The notes below the pieces were generated by a model. It saw nothing but the letters and a program-made list of their open reading frames with translations. It had not been told where the DNA came from and ran no database searches. Positions 13,501 to 28,400 of a DNA stretch of 64,000 bases are shown in pieces (the stretch's first letter is position 1; the number at the start of each line of letters is the position of its first letter). This DNA comes from Tubulanus polymorphus (taxonomy: Eukaryota; Nemertea; Palaeonemertea; Tubulaniformes; Tubulanidae). The stretch is from positions 6,262,001 to 6,326,000 of the forward strand of contig NC_134026.1 of NCBI RefSeq assembly GCF_964204645.1. Direction: 5' to 3'. The translations under genes and the position numbers were made by a program.

Positions 13501-16416
13501 TGGTGAAAGGTTGAAATGTCACCCGTTTGCGTACGAGGGCCATAAAACTTTGACTAGTCTTTTGTATTCAGTTGATATCATTAATACGGGGTAGCCTAGC
13601 GTAAAATTACCGTCCGTGAAATAAAACTAATCCGTACAGTTATCCCCCTTTGGCTGTAGGACACATGGTTTTTGCCCTGTTTAATATTCCGAAAGAAACA
13701 CTTGAAAAACCTTTAGTACGCGATATCGCGATCGGTGCCCCTCGTGTTTTGAATTTTGAAGACCATTCATAAAGATTGCGAAATATTCCGAATGTTTTAA
13801 TGATTTATGTGTCTATTCTTTTTGTATTGCGAGTTTTTCTATGAAGAGCTATAATTCGTCTATATAACTCTACCTGAGCGTCTTCAATAGGTTTATAGAG
13901 TTGTAGATCTTCAATGAAGATATCGACGCGACTGAAAGATGAAGCGATAATCCAGTGGCTATAGAATTATGCGGCCTATCGTATGCCGGACCACGTTTAC
14001 TGATATTTAAACGCACCTGTTGATTTCTGCTCCTACATCTTGTAACAAATCGAATGTAACGGTTGTAAGCAAGGTCAGAAATTTGTTCGCACCTGATTTC
14101 ACTAATTAATGAACAACATCTGATGAATTTAACCCCATGTTCACCGGTTTGCTGTTTTAGCGGTTTTTTCCAACCACCAGATCGGAGCAGCTCTGCAGTG
14201 GTGGATTCATAGCCCAGACATGTGTTTTATTCAACGCAGATGTCTGAATGTAGTACAATACTTTTCAAACAACAAGTGATGAAACAGATTAAACAATGGA
14301 TCAGATTCGATAAGTGATTGATCTTTAGATTCTCCTAGGGTAGGGATTAGGGAAATGCGGTTACTATTCAACGAAATAGAAATGAATTTTGTCACGTATT
14401 GTCTCAAATAGCTGGAGATAGTTAGAAAACATCTATTGCGAAAGATCTGAAAACGTTCGTTTGATCTTAGTTTGATTTGCGAGTTTTATAGATCCGTGCA
14501 TTGATTGTTTCTGTTCCATTAAACTGATGAATGTGGATTTTCTGCTTCATTTGTTTGAATGATTGATTCATTTGTCAATTTTTGAATCTTTATGTTCTGG
14601 TGGAAAAAAAAAACAAATATAACTTCCCTGAAAATGAATGATTTGGAAATGATATTTCTGTCAGAATTAGATATTTAAAAAAACCAATTGCGTGTTTTGC
14701 GTATTTTTTAGCCCGATGTAAGGGTGGTCTCCAATTCTAATTTCTCTCATTGATTCAGTACAAAAAGGTCTCAGTTTTAAAGCCCTTATAGAGGAGACTG
14801 TTTTTTAAATCGTTTTCATGTCGGTCGCTGTTTTAACGCAGAAAAAAATACAAAAAGTTTTTTAAAAAGCTACTGACTTTGGTATATACGTCTCGTTAGG
14901 AAGTTTTTAACGACCGTAAATGCTGTAATAACTTGCTGGTATTTAATGTATAAAGTCGCGAAGAAACGTTCAGATTCGGTCTCTCGCGAGGGAGATATTC
15001 GCTTCTCTAATCGAACGTAATTATCGTTAGGAGAGGCTTCCCGTGCCGAGGTTTAGTAAACATATGTTTGCCACGGGATTCTAGTTACATAACCCTGAAA
15101 CTACCCCCAGAGATCGCGGGCAGATAAAATTACAGACTGCAATGAAAATAACAATCGGCACGATTGTTTTATTATCGCAGAGACTGCCGCGAAACAATTC
15201 CTTATAGTCTTCATCATTTCTTCATCAAGTTACTGGATGTTCGTAATGTGAAAAGTTTGTAGTTGAATCGTGTTTTGACGTGCTGAACTAAGAGCTGCTG
15301 TCATCTATGAATATAAAAAACCTTTCGGAATGTTAAAGGTCCAACCACTCAAGAGATAGAAAATATGTTAAACGATTCTAAAAGGTCTTCATCATTTTCT
15401 AGCAATTTTCTACTAAGTTTTGACGTGAGAAGAAGTTCATTACTGAAACGTAATCAAGATCTACGGTTATCCGTGAATATAAAAACCTTCGAGATTGATG
15501 AAGGTTCATCCATTCTGCGGATGGAAGTAAAGTACCTCGGAGATTGATTCTAGACAATACTTCGCTCACCTTCTATTACACTTACCCCTGCACTGATCAC
15601 AACCGATCGCAATGACGATCATTCTCTGGAAAATTATCGAATTACGGTCGAAGATTTTGTCTCGTTCGGCAATCGATTTACGACCGGTTCTATGGATTTC
15701 ACAGATAGTCAGTCAGTCAGTGAGCGAGGGGCGAGATGTGATTTGTGTTATGTAGACATGTTTGTGATAGTCGTAATGAAATCAAACACTGATCTAGTTA
15801 TCTCTCTCTCTCTCCCCCTTCTCTTCTCTCTCTCCTCTCCATCTCTCTCCTCTCTTCTCTCTCCCTCGTGATGCGACATTTCTGATTTATCCTTGATGTG
15901 TGATAATCTTTTCGTCTTGATCTACTCCTGTATGACCGCGCTATAGGAGGACGACTTGATGTTTTTGTGATCTGTTATAGTTTCACGATGCGATCGACAA
16001 ATATTGAACGCTTCGATAATTAGCGACGAGGAAACCTAATTAACTTCTGTCAAGGCCGGAATTGACCTCGTTACTGGACACAAGAGTATCTCGTTATCAC
16101 TTACGATTGTATTGAGCTTCTTACAAGCGTCACACCATCGTAGGAGGTGATACTGAGCCCAGGAGATACTGTTAGTATGATATACCCTGTAAATCTGTGT
16201 CAGGTTATGTCTAGTTAATTCGACCCATTATTTTGGGGTACGCATCACTCGGGCTTTACGTGCCTTTATCTCCTAGGCCATGTTGAGTTGATTCTAAGAT
16301 TCAAGACTGGTGTAATCTGACTTCAAGTAGACAGACAATTTTTTGACTTAACGATTGCGCCGTTAAGACTTGTTTCAGTTTGACCCTCTGTCGATGAGGC
16401 TATATTTAGGACGTAT

Positions 16417-16474
<58 letters not shown>

Positions 16475-19400
16475 TGCTTTATTTCTAGTATATAATTGAA
16501 GTCTTCGTTTCTGTGAGATATTACAGAAGGTAGATTACTAGCGAGACGTGGCGTCATCGTCTCGAATAATTACCCGGCTATTACTCACAGTTTTACCGGT
16601 CTCGAGTACCGCGCGCTGTAGACGTCATTGAACATTGACTCGAATTCTGGTTATTCAAATTAATCGTTGTCGATTCAAGTATTATACAATAACATCCATT
16701 CGATCTATAAATCAATATTCAGTTCATTGGAAACCGGTGGATTAATACTTCAACCATTGTTTTGTATACATATTGGATTTCATATTTCATAAGTCGATTG
16801 TTCTCGGGCCTCGCTCCTCGAGAGAGATATTAAATATTAGCTAATCTCATTGTATTGTTTGTGTTTAATTATGAAGTCGTCCACGTATTGTTACAGATCG
16901 GTAGAAGTCACTAGTGTTTGGAGTGTTGAATCCATACTCATATGCGACTATGAGTAGTTTCTACTCTTTTTGAGAGCTCCAAGTAGAGCTCAAGTATTCC
17001 CAAAAATGGAGCCCAATGTTCATTTTCGATTAGACTGCTATTTTCTATGTCAAATTACTCATTCTGATGAGAACTATTGGAAGTAGAGATATCAGGCTAT
17101 TTAGTCTGGTCTGCACACTGTAGCCGTGATCACACGGAAATGATTTGGCCCGCGAATCTGACTCTAGCCAAATTTGGCCCGGGCCAAGCAGGCTCAGGCC
17201 CATTTGGCACCCGTGTGAACAGTTGTTCCAAAAATGCTCATGTGATCGCGGCTCGTGTCTCAGTACGGACTACGTGCCATTTTCTAATGAAATTCAACTC
17301 AGCAAATCCTAAACCCCTCGTAATGCACCATGACTAAGATTATCCAAGGTAGAAGATGTTTTCTCCAAGGTACTCACCTTCTAGACACAAACAATATGAA
17401 TGATAATATGATGCTTGTTTCGTCATCAATTAAATTCAGGTTACGAAAAATGCATCGTAGATATCGGTCATATTGCCTCGTCCCTGTCACTGGGAGAAAT
17501 ACTGTCTCATAAACACCCCGGATCCAGCCCGGTTTGCCATCGATCTCCACCAACTAAACAGGCCTCATTTGTCAATGGTAATTAAGCGGATTCGATTCGA
17601 GCAGTTGGCTCTTCTCGGAGCGATAATTAGACGAGATTTTGAAGCTGTTCAGATGTTATCACACCCGTTGTTCTCTTCGCAAACTGATAAAATGGCTATA
17701 AGGTGTTTACTGCAGTTGCGTCGATGAAACTATTCCATTCTTCAAACGATCTCTTAGTTCTCTCGTAAAGACCGTCGTTCGGTGTTGTTTATGAATTCAG
17801 CCGGGATTCCGGAGACTGTTTTTCACCATCTGACAGTTGACATTATTCGCTATCCTCGAGAGGCAGATCAGTTACCTTTAGCTGGTCACGAATATCTCGT
17901 TATTTGCTCTGCTAGCGCTGCGATAAGCCGGGGGAATTCATACGCAGTATCGTAATGTTCTGTACGTTCCTAACGAGGATGGAACTGTAAAATCATAGTG
18001 GTGGAAATTGATGTTTATTTATCATGTGGATCAGTTCCACAGGACCCAGTTCCACAGTTGTTGTAACGGTTTTTGGTATTAATGGCGTCAAAAATATATG
18101 AAATTCAACAGGATCCACGTCAGTTAAGATTTGACTTAGAGTTAACCATGGGTTAACTCATCGAAAGTGTATCAATTTTAACTCAGAGTTAACTCTAACT
18201 CACGACATTGGAACTTGATCCAGTTCATTTGTGCGTTAGAGTTAACTCTGAGTCAGTAATTAGTTCATTTTTTTAATGAGTTAATCAAGAGTCAAATCTA
18301 AACCCATTACTGTGGAAATGGATCCTGAATGGCTGTCTCCATCCCTAACTGAATCATCAACTCGTTTGCAGGGTAGACCTAAACCTATTAGGACTGCATC
18401 TAGGTCGAGCTCCCACCTCTGGAATAGATAATTACTATGGCGTTGGAACCGCAACGACTGCAGTGGCAATAATTTTTACTGAACGATGTTTTTTCTTTCT
18501 ATACAATGCTTTTGATAAATTGAAGTAAATTCGCGGCAGCAATGTTAGAACTTGTCAAAAATCTGGATGTCTTCAACGTCCGCGTTTTGACTGATAATTT
18601 GGTATCGAGAAGATACGGAAGCTTTGATCCACAGTCAGCGAGTGCTAGAGGATAGAGCGATACTGATATAATTCTGTGATTGAACAGTTTATTGAGAATA
18701 GACGAATACAGATGTCAAATCGATACTATTCTACTCTGTATTACTACAACTGCTCATCTCGCGAGACATGTAGACATTGTCCGGCTAGAATAAAGGTCTC
18801 ATCGCGCCTATCATCGCATCTAACATAATAATCAATTCGTCGTGGACTTCTGTCGAAAATAATCCTGACGACAGAAGGTTCGTGCGTGTCTGTCTAATGA
18901 ATGTAATATGGATTAGTGTCTGTCTGTCTCTCTGTCTCACGGTGACTCAATCTCCCCTATCCCCTCCAGCTACAGATTCTTGAGCTACTGAAAAAACCTT
19001 TCATGTCGAGCGAGTAACAGGGAGTTCGAAAAGTGTTTCGTCCTTTTAAGTCGGGTTCATTAGCGATAACGAGTGGGTTGGATCTCAGGTGCTGATTGTA
19101 ATGACTGATAGTTTTGAAGATGTGTTTCCGGACTGGGGACGTAGGAAACTGGTGCCTTCGCTTGTTCAGACCCAGACTGGCTGAACCAGGCGTGGTTCAT
19201 GCTCAGAATAATCATTGAATTACTCCAAGGTTCATGTCTGATAAAGATTCAAATCAGTTGTTCAAAAGTTCATCAAGTTATAGCTAACTGATAAAGTGAC
19301 AATTAAAAACTTATGCTGTTGATCTTGAAATAGGGATTGTCCCTCATTCGTTTTTATGGTTGATTTGATTTGGTGTCCGTTCCAAACGCACCACACCTGC

Positions 19401-22400
19401 CGGGAGCGAAACAGTGGGTTTTATTTTGAAATTGGAAATCAAAGTAATGTTGGTTGATCAGTTGAATTTACAGCATTTTTGTTTAAATTGAAATACGTAA
19501 TTGGAATTTTATATTCCACTTCATATAAACAATCATCCATCCAGTCTGAACAGGTTATTACATCGTTTACATTTAGCGACTGATTTTTGCTTCAATGATA
19601 TCGAATAAATCCGGATTTTGAGACGGAAAATGTGGCTTAATGTCGATCACGCCTCATAATGAAAGCCTTATAGAACGCGAGTTCCATAAATATCAGTGTA
19701 ATTAACATTTTTCTCAGTAATTAGATTATTATGCTACCTGATCCTTTACGATACTAGGTCAGTACTGTATTGGCTCAGACATCATAGCTAAAAGAACTAA
19801 ATTATCCCATTTCACTTAATAGCGTTTCGTATTTCACGCGCAGGAGTTTCCTATTCGTCGTAATTGCTCTCAAGTTTAAAAATATCCGATATAAATCTTT
19901 CAAATCTCGTTATAACTGAAATTCTAAACGGTGTCAACGAAACGCGATGCGACGTTCTCGCTTGCTCGCTCGAGTCGTCGTCGTCGGTACGCGCGTGCTG
20001 TATGAGACGTTTCCATAGAAACATGTGAGAAAAACGACTCCGCTAACTAGGACGTTACTGTCGTCGAAAATAGCCGTCAAACGTGTCACCTCTTCTTAAA
20101 GGTGCTCGTCATTCATAGACGCTGGAGATAAAAATACGTCTCTGATTTATGTTGATGTCATTGGGTTTTGGCTGTTGTTCTGGATTCAGTTCAACAGTCA
20201 TGGGTTAAAATCAGTTTATTCTCAATCAGTTAACTGTGTTAAATTCTAACTCGCAACTGTGGGACTGACTCCTGGACCCAATTCCACAGTGCTGAGTTTA
20301 AACATTGGAATTGAAGAATTAGATCTTGTGGCCAGGGTCCAGTTCCACAATGATTTGACTTGACTCACTTAACCCTTTGAAAATGAACTAACTTTTACCG
20401 GTAATTCAGAGTTAACTCTAACTCACAACTGTGGAACTGGGCCCAGGAACCCAGTTACAAAGAACTCGGCTTAAGTTTGACTCACATAAAGATAAACCAG
20501 TTCATTTCTGATGTTTTTGATCTTAGAATAGAAATTAACCCCATCATTTATTTGATTGCGTTTAGATTTTCGTGGATTGTTTCAATTTGGTGTCCCTTAT
20601 AAACTCACCAGTAATACCTATCATACTGTTATGAAATGGGGTTTTTACCGTAGTTCAATATGTCAAAGTGTATATCTTATAATTATCTGTAAAATACTAT
20701 ATTCAAGTGATGTACATTTTGACTATTGAATTACAGTAAAAACCCCCATTTCATAACAATACTACATATACCTTACAAACCAGTATCACCTGTCGAGAAC
20801 GAAACACTTGAGTTTGATTTGGAAATCGGAAATCGAAGCACAGATATACATGTGGTGATCAGCTGTCTGATTTTGGATAGTTTTTTGTAAACTGCGTAGT
20901 GAAATCCTTATCAGAACTGGATCCAGGAGTCGGTACGAAATCTACCAATTAAATAGATAGAAGGGTCAATCCCTTTTTTTTCAGATCAAAAACATTGAAA
21001 ATGAACTAATTTTACTTCTATGGGGTCAAACTTCAGACCTCAACAGTTGGAACCGGGCTCTCTTCTGGTTGTTTCGAATGGCTAGATCTATGCGTTCGGT
21101 TTAATTGAAAATCTGAAATTCATGACCGCGCATTAATTCTATCTGCCCTGAATATGAACCTCTAGCTGTTTACAACTGTTGCATATGAGATTTATCATTA
21201 GTTTAAACGTAAAGATGCAGTTATGACTGCTCTGTGTCTGCACATTACCTCGTATAAACTGCCCGATCAAAAATTTATGATTTCTGATGTAGCGGATGCA
21301 GCTGGTAATTACCGCCAGTGTAGCTGCATCTGGTAATACTGCGCGGCTCGCTGATTGCCGCCAGTGTAAATATCTATGGGAATAAAAATCATAACAGACC
21401 TCGTCCTGAATTTCATAAATCGAGCTAATTCGATCTAGAGACTTGCAGATGATTTCCATATGATCACTATCAGTATTAGCTAACATTCAGTTGTAATGAT
21501 CGAGATAGTTTTTTGTGACGGCTGGTTACAGAGTTCCCCGCTGTTTCGACACACCAGAAGCTGAAATCATTATATCATACGCTGCTTTATCCAAAATTTC
21601 ATGTTGGTGTTCTTTGGGACTGAGATATCCAGGACCCAGTTCCACAGTTGTGAGTTAAGATATGACTCAGTTAACCCATTGAAAAATGGTTGACTAGTTG
21701 AAACTCAGAGTCTTAACCCAAATTGTGCAACTTGATCCAGGACGCTGTTCCCAGCTTCTGCGATTTAAGATTTTAATGGGAGTAATTCAATGAAAAATGA
21801 AATGATTTCAACTCAGAGTAAACTCTAATTCACAACTGTAGAATTGGATCCTGATAATGTTAAGAAAAAGTGTTCTTTCAAACTTCTTTCAAAAAGGATT
21901 AATAAGGATTTTCTAAGTGGCAAACATATCTTTCCTTTCTGATTAGATATTCCAGAAAAACCCCTTATTCACCTTGGATTGATATTCATTTGGCTTCAGT
22001 TTATCCCTGATGAATATTATACTCGGTACTTCAGATTTTCCAATTGAAATTCTTCATTCCATCTTGTGTGATAGATATCGCAATGTTTGCAGGGTCCTGA
22101 AGCGTTTTTACTGTTTCATTACGTAGTCGTAGTCGTTTCTATCACCTATCACTGATCTCTTAGTAAATTTCAATTTCAGATCTGATCTCTCCCTCTCTCC
22201 CTCTCTCCCTCTCTCTCCCGGGCTCACTCTCAGCTCTCTGAGATCTCATTATTCATTTGCTGCAATGCTACGCTCAATTTTATCAACATTTACCGTTTGA
22301 CATGAACTGATAAATCTCTCTTCTCTCTCCTCTCCTCTCTTCTCTCAGACGTGTCTAATTTTTGTAATGCGATTCTTTTCAAATTTAGATTCCAATTTTC

Positions 22401-25400
22401 TTACTCTCGATTTTAAAACGCGTGTCTCTGATATTCAAAACGATCGCTATTTGATGATATTTGAACGAGAATTTCCGAGAACGAACCAACAAAATATTGT
22501 CCCCGTGTCTTCGTTCAAGTTTCCTCGTCTTGCATATTCATAGTATAGATATCGGTTATTGGTAGCTGTCACTTGCGTTACGCATTTTACCCTCTTGAAA
22601 ATTTCTCGAGATTTTAAAATGTTATAACGCGCTTTCTTGGCAGTTTATCGACGGAATATTTATTGCAATCTCTTACAAGAGTTGAACTTGAGTTTGCGGT
22701 CGGTCGTATTCAGGACCCGGAGTCTAAACTCAGAACTGTGGAACTGGGTCCTGAGCTGTTTTTCCTGCTATTATACAGTCTGAGGTGTTGAGAACAAGTT
22801 GTTTGTACAGTGAAAATTTTTTTGATTATACAATGCATAGAGAACCTACTCAATGCGCACTCCAAAACTATATGTAAATATAGTTTTATATCGTGTCTCT
22901 TGCATTAGCTGCTCCGTTCCCAAGGTTGGCAGTATTTTCTAGTTCTCCCTCTCCCTCTCCCTCTCTAACTCTCCCTCTCCCTCTCTAACTCTCTCCCTCT
23001 CCCCTTTCTCCCACTTTCCCCTTCTTTTCCTCTCTCCCTCTCTCCTTCTCTCTGTCTCTCCCTCTCTCCATCTCTCCCTCTCTAACTCTCTCCTCTCCCT
23101 CTCTGCCTCTCTCCCCTCTCCCCATCTCCCTCTTTCCCTCTCTCCCTCTCTGCGTCTTTCCCTCCGTTCCCTCTCTCCATCTCTCTTCTCTCTCTGACGT
23201 ATGATGACAATAGAGCTGAGATGTCTCTGGATGTCCGTATCATTGTTATCGCTGTGATATTACTCATCCTCGGTCTCCCCGCTCTAATCATTCGCAGCCT
23301 CCGGGCTGCGCTGCTATCTTCCTTATCGCCGGAAAAATACGAATCAACTCTTAAGATGCATTCACAAATTAATACGAACCGATCGCCCAGATTCCCTCGA
23401 CGCATTATTTTAATCTGCAGAACTGAATTACTGTTTCAATTTTCTAACTCGATTACGTCAATGTTATTAGTTGATATTTACTAAGTCCGACGGACAGCAG
23501 CGTAAGTGATGACTAATTCAGGCTCCAGCCAGTCATGTCACATTCTTTTTTTAAAGAAAAAAGCTATGTAGAGTTCATATGAAGCATTATTGGTGAATAA
23601 AGCTCGTAATTATGATCGCTAAGTTATGCAATTGGCTTCAGCTGCTACTATGGCAGTGTCCAGGTCTCTGAGGGTGTCTGTCCTAATGGAATAAACTTAT
23701 GACTACTACTTATACAACCTAGTGGTTAGGGGCAGAAGAGAAGAGAGAAGGGAGGGTGGGTGAAGGGAGGTGAGAAGGCTAGAGGGCTGAGGAGATAAAG
23801 GGAGGGGAAGTATTAATGATAAACTGACGGAGAGGGGGTTAGAGGTAGAGATAGAGAAGGGAGGGAGGGAGGGAGGGAGGGAGGGAGGAAGATAGGGGGT
23901 GAGAGGAAGATGGAGAGGGGGAATGTGAGAGGGAGAGGGGGAGGGAGAGATGAAAAGGTGAGAGGAAGATGGAGGGAGGGTAGGAGAAAGAGAGGAAGAT
24001 GAAAGAAAAGGTAAGGAAAGTGAGAACAAGTGGGGAGAGAAGGAGAGCAAGAGAAAGTGGGGGAGAGATGAAGAGAGGCAGCAGGGTAGAGAGCAGGGAG
24101 AGCGAGAGAATGAGGGAGAGAGAAAGTAGTGACAGTAAAAAAGCAAGTCTGACTCAGATAAAAACTGTCGGTGCTCAACGTTCTGGATAAACCACTCATC
24201 AATGATTTGATCCATGTTTAAACCATGCAATCATTCTTCACAGTCGTGTTCTATCAACTGAATGAACGTCTCGAAGGATCTCTTTCAAATCGACGAAGTC
24301 TTCGAAGTGAGCGAAGCTACCTTTGAAGACGAGAAGCGAATTTCGTGTCGAACTTTTTTCGTTCATTGACTTCCGATAATTTTCAGCAGCAGCAGCAGCA
24401 GCGACGACGTCGCACAAAATATCAAATATATCAGATAGCCTCGAGTGGTTTTTGAATAATTTACATGACTATCGATCAAAACTGGAAACCACTATCGGAA
24501 TAATCGGTCAAATATAGTGAATGCAGTCTACAAACTTATAACAGATACTGTTTAGAGAATTAACGGTTTAAACTGTGATAAACTTAACAACTGTAAACTT
24601 GTTACATTGCTATAAACTTCTGTATCAAATTTCTGCCATGTTGATGCTCAGACTCGGCGTCAATACGAGTGCCATTCGTCAAGACCAGTTTCCTAAAATG
24701 TTGTATATCGATAGATTTATCAATATCCAGAATTCTTTACTTCAAGACATTATTGTTTTTTACAATAATCATCCTCCCTGAGTGCACATCTTGGAGTATT
24801 GTTGTTGGTTCTTTGGGTGCATTTAAGATTTATTTGTGTATTTCTAGTTCTTTTTTTATCTTAAAATAGGGATAGGGATTGACCCGTTTTCCATTTGATT
24901 GGTAGAATTTGTTTGATTATTGTTTTGATTTGGTGTAGCTTACATACCCACCACCACCTGCCGGGAGCGAAATAGGGGGTTTGATTTTGAAATCGGAAAT
25001 CGAAGTACAGATACAGTTGTGCGATGGGCAGTTGAATTTACAGAATTTCTGTTTACATCGAAATACATAATTTGAAATTCAGTTCCGGTTCATTCAAACT
25101 ATCTTCCGACCAGCCTGAACTGGCAAGTGACTAGTTCTTAACGTCTATGACAATTCGTGTCTCATTTCTGAAGGTAGATGAGTTGAAACCTTTTCAGAAC
25201 TGTAGATCTGGGTCCATGTAGACTTCTATATGACCTGGAACATTTCAATTCTCGTCTAAGACGCTGCTACCTTTGTTAGAGAGCAGTTTTATTACAATAT
25301 ATTGAGATTAATTTGCACGCTTTCAGTTCATGCTCTAATCATAATCACGTATATAGAATATCTGTGTAATGAATATAGCAAATGTATCGAAATGTAAATA

Positions 25401-28400
25401 TTTAGTCATATAATGCGAATGTTATGATGTGGGTTTTTCTTTCTGTTTACTATTACGTATATACGGGGTACCTGTCAGAAATTCACTACGCGAGCGGGCG
25501 CATACCGAACGACGAGACTTCAAGTTACAGAATGAAGCACGCTTCAGAATGAAATTTCAACGCTGTCGACTCATTTTCAATAGACTTGTAAGAAAAAGCT
25601 ATTTCTTAGTTCAGGTGTATGAGTTTGTTTAGGTCTGCGGAACCCACTTCGCTTCGCGTGTTCGTTCTTTATTATTTAAAAGACTCTCCAGTCAAGCCTT
25701 TCGGGGTTCCCTGAAGGCTGCGCGCATTCAAAAGAAACATCTTTATGGATAAAAAGAGAAGCTTATGGGTATTGTAGTCTGTTTTATTTCTCTCAAACCG
25801 GGGATAGATAGAGATAGCTGTCTGGGTCGAGCGAGGTTTATTCCCAGTTCGTTTAACATGTACATTATGAGGTAATCGCGTTTCGTTTTTGAAATAGTTT
25901 ATATCTCGCAGACCAATCAGAAGCTTTTGATACTCCGTTAAAAACCTGTTCAACACTACTAGACGCGAAGTTTTGAACTTGTAACCGTCTAACAACAACC
26001 TGTAGATTACAGATCCTCACCCGCAGCGGGAGTTTAGATTTCTTCGGTTTGTAAAAAAAATACTGACGATGTTTAGTCATGCGATATTCTCAGGTATTTT
26101 GAGATGCCTCGTTTATCATCGCCCCCATCAGGAGACTCCTCCTAGGCAAACTAGGTATCCTCCAATCAAGACAGTACCACATTTTTCTCGCTTTCTGTTA
26201 TGAAGTTTTCGATAAAAACTCAGTTTCTCGAATTTGGTCAAGTTTCACCTGTTCTTGCTACGGGATCTGGATATATCAGTACTTCAGTAGGTTAGATCCA
26301 ATTTCAGTTCTAAAAGATCTGGCTCTGGTGCAAAGTCCACTGTACCATCAAACTCTGATATTGCTTTAAATTCAAATGATCCGACTTGAGCGGAGTCTAC
26401 TGTACCATCCAACTCTGATATCGCTCTCAAGTCAAAAGATCCGACTTGAGCGGAGTCTACTGTACCATCCAACTCAGATATCGCTCTCAAGTCAAAAGAT
26501 CCGACTTGAGCGGAGTCTATTGTACCATCCAACTTAGATATCGCTCTCAAGTCAAAAGGTCCGACTTGAGCGTAGTCTATTGTACCATCCAACTCAGATA
26601 TCGCTCTCAAGTCAAAAGATCCGACTTGAGCGGAGTCTATTGTACCATCCAACTCAGATATCGCTCTCAAGTCAAAAGATCCGACTTGAGCGGAGTCTAT
26701 TGTACCATCCAACTCAGATATCGCTCTCAAGTCAAAAGACCCGACTTGAACGGAGTCTACTGTACCATCCAACTCAGATATCGCTCTCAAGTCCAGATCT
26801 CACTTAATCGGAGTCTACTGTACCAGCCTTTCAAGTCAAAAGGTTTGACTTAAGTGCAGTTTACTGTTCTCTACTGTTTGATGAATCTAAGAAACCATGT
26901 TGTATTTTTTCTACTCGAATACACACGACAGCTCGGTTATGTAGCGGTGAGGTCGGGATTGTTGGATTTCTATACGACCGGTGTGTTACGGTATGAATAA
27001 ACACCGGGCGTAATGTAAATCCCTGTAATAACCTTTCAGAATTACCGGTACGAAAATAGAGACGGTTTAATTGCGTCGCCGGAAATGAAGAATCGATGTA
27101 ACGGTAGCTATCGTTACTGAATCTGATGCGCTAACGAATCGGTAACGAATCGGCAATGTTAACATCGAGTGAAATATCAACAAAGTTAAAAACGGTGTCA
27201 ATTTGCCGAGGTTTTTTAATGGAAATCGCGGAAATGAAAATGTCACGTTATACACGCGCGAAACCGAGAAATCGAGTCACACATCAATATTGAGTTTATT
27301 TCTAAAAACGCTGAACTATCGGATGCTGAAACGATGTAAACATCAGGCTTCTGTTCCACGCTCATAAAACTGATCCATTCTATTAGCTTAAGAACTTTTT
27401 CATGATGCTGAACAGTTATTGGTGAGGCCATCCCAAAATAATTGTCTGTTTGCTGTAACACCGACTCACAAGTTTTCAGGATGAGTCAGTAGGTAGGTAG
27501 AAATATTTTTTTGCAAAATTTTAGGTAAAAAAAAACAAATTTATCAACTTTTTCATATGGAAACAATATCAAAAATAAAATTTATTTCAACGAATGCTTA
27601 AAAAAAAGTTTTCACTTGGTACCTTTGTTGAAGTCGGGTCGGTCGGGTTACGGCAAACAGACCATTATTTTGGGATGGCCTGACTCTGAACAGTTATTGG
27701 TGAGGCCTTATTTTTGATAGCTTAGTTTACGGGGTATACCTACTCAAACATCATTTCGGAAGGAATAGAATTTGTTATGAAAATCCCTCGGTGAGAAAAT
27801 CGATTTTTGAAAGACGAGAAAACCGTCGATTGTGCGATGCATACGTGCAAACATATGATTCTCCCCTCTGCGATGAAAAAAGAACCTCGCGTTTTTCAAT
27901 ATTTTTCGCAGGGAGGATTCTCATTGGGCGGCGAAGAAAAAAATGAAAAAAGATTTTTTTTGCTAATTTTCTCAATAAATTCGTTCCCACAGACGAGAAT
28001 AAAGAAATTAAATTTGTTTTTGTTTGATTTTAATCATAAATTTCGGCAGGCGTTTCCGAAAACCAAGCTATTTGAAGAGGCCTTGATTAGAGGATTTGAA
28101 TACAGTGAAATAACATTGTAAAATTAACTGATTTCAGCTCGCTGCAGTCAAAGAACCGGTTTCAAGTTTTAAAACTGGAAATTTTGTATCGCAGGGTGCT
28201 GTTTCACCAAAAAAGGTTTCAAGCATAAATTTGAATTGTTGTCCTCATTGAAAATCTTAGGTAACCGATCAAAAATGAAAGCAATAATTTGAGTCGAAAT
28301 ATTCCGTGGAACTGCGAGGTCCGGGAGGTCGTATTTTCTAAACGTAAAATCACGAAGATGAAAGTATCACATTTTGAATGGAATATTCTTCATTTCGTTC

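Noticed and set aside
23221-23484. 87-residue frame with a hydrophobic start resembling a membrane segment
   Set aside because: It lies in the middle of a large intron beside CT-rich DNA. There is no domain, partner exon or polyadenylation signal.
23706-24230. Long Ser/Pro/Leu-rich minus-strand open frames
   Set aside because: They lie in a polypurine low-complexity tract. The composition alone gives stop-free frames, and there is no domain or splice context.
26284-26853. A 168-residue repeated protein on the minus strand and a 135-residue one on the plus strand
   Set aside because: Both come from the same 60-bp minisatellite with a period divisible by three. There is no start context, domain or codon bias.
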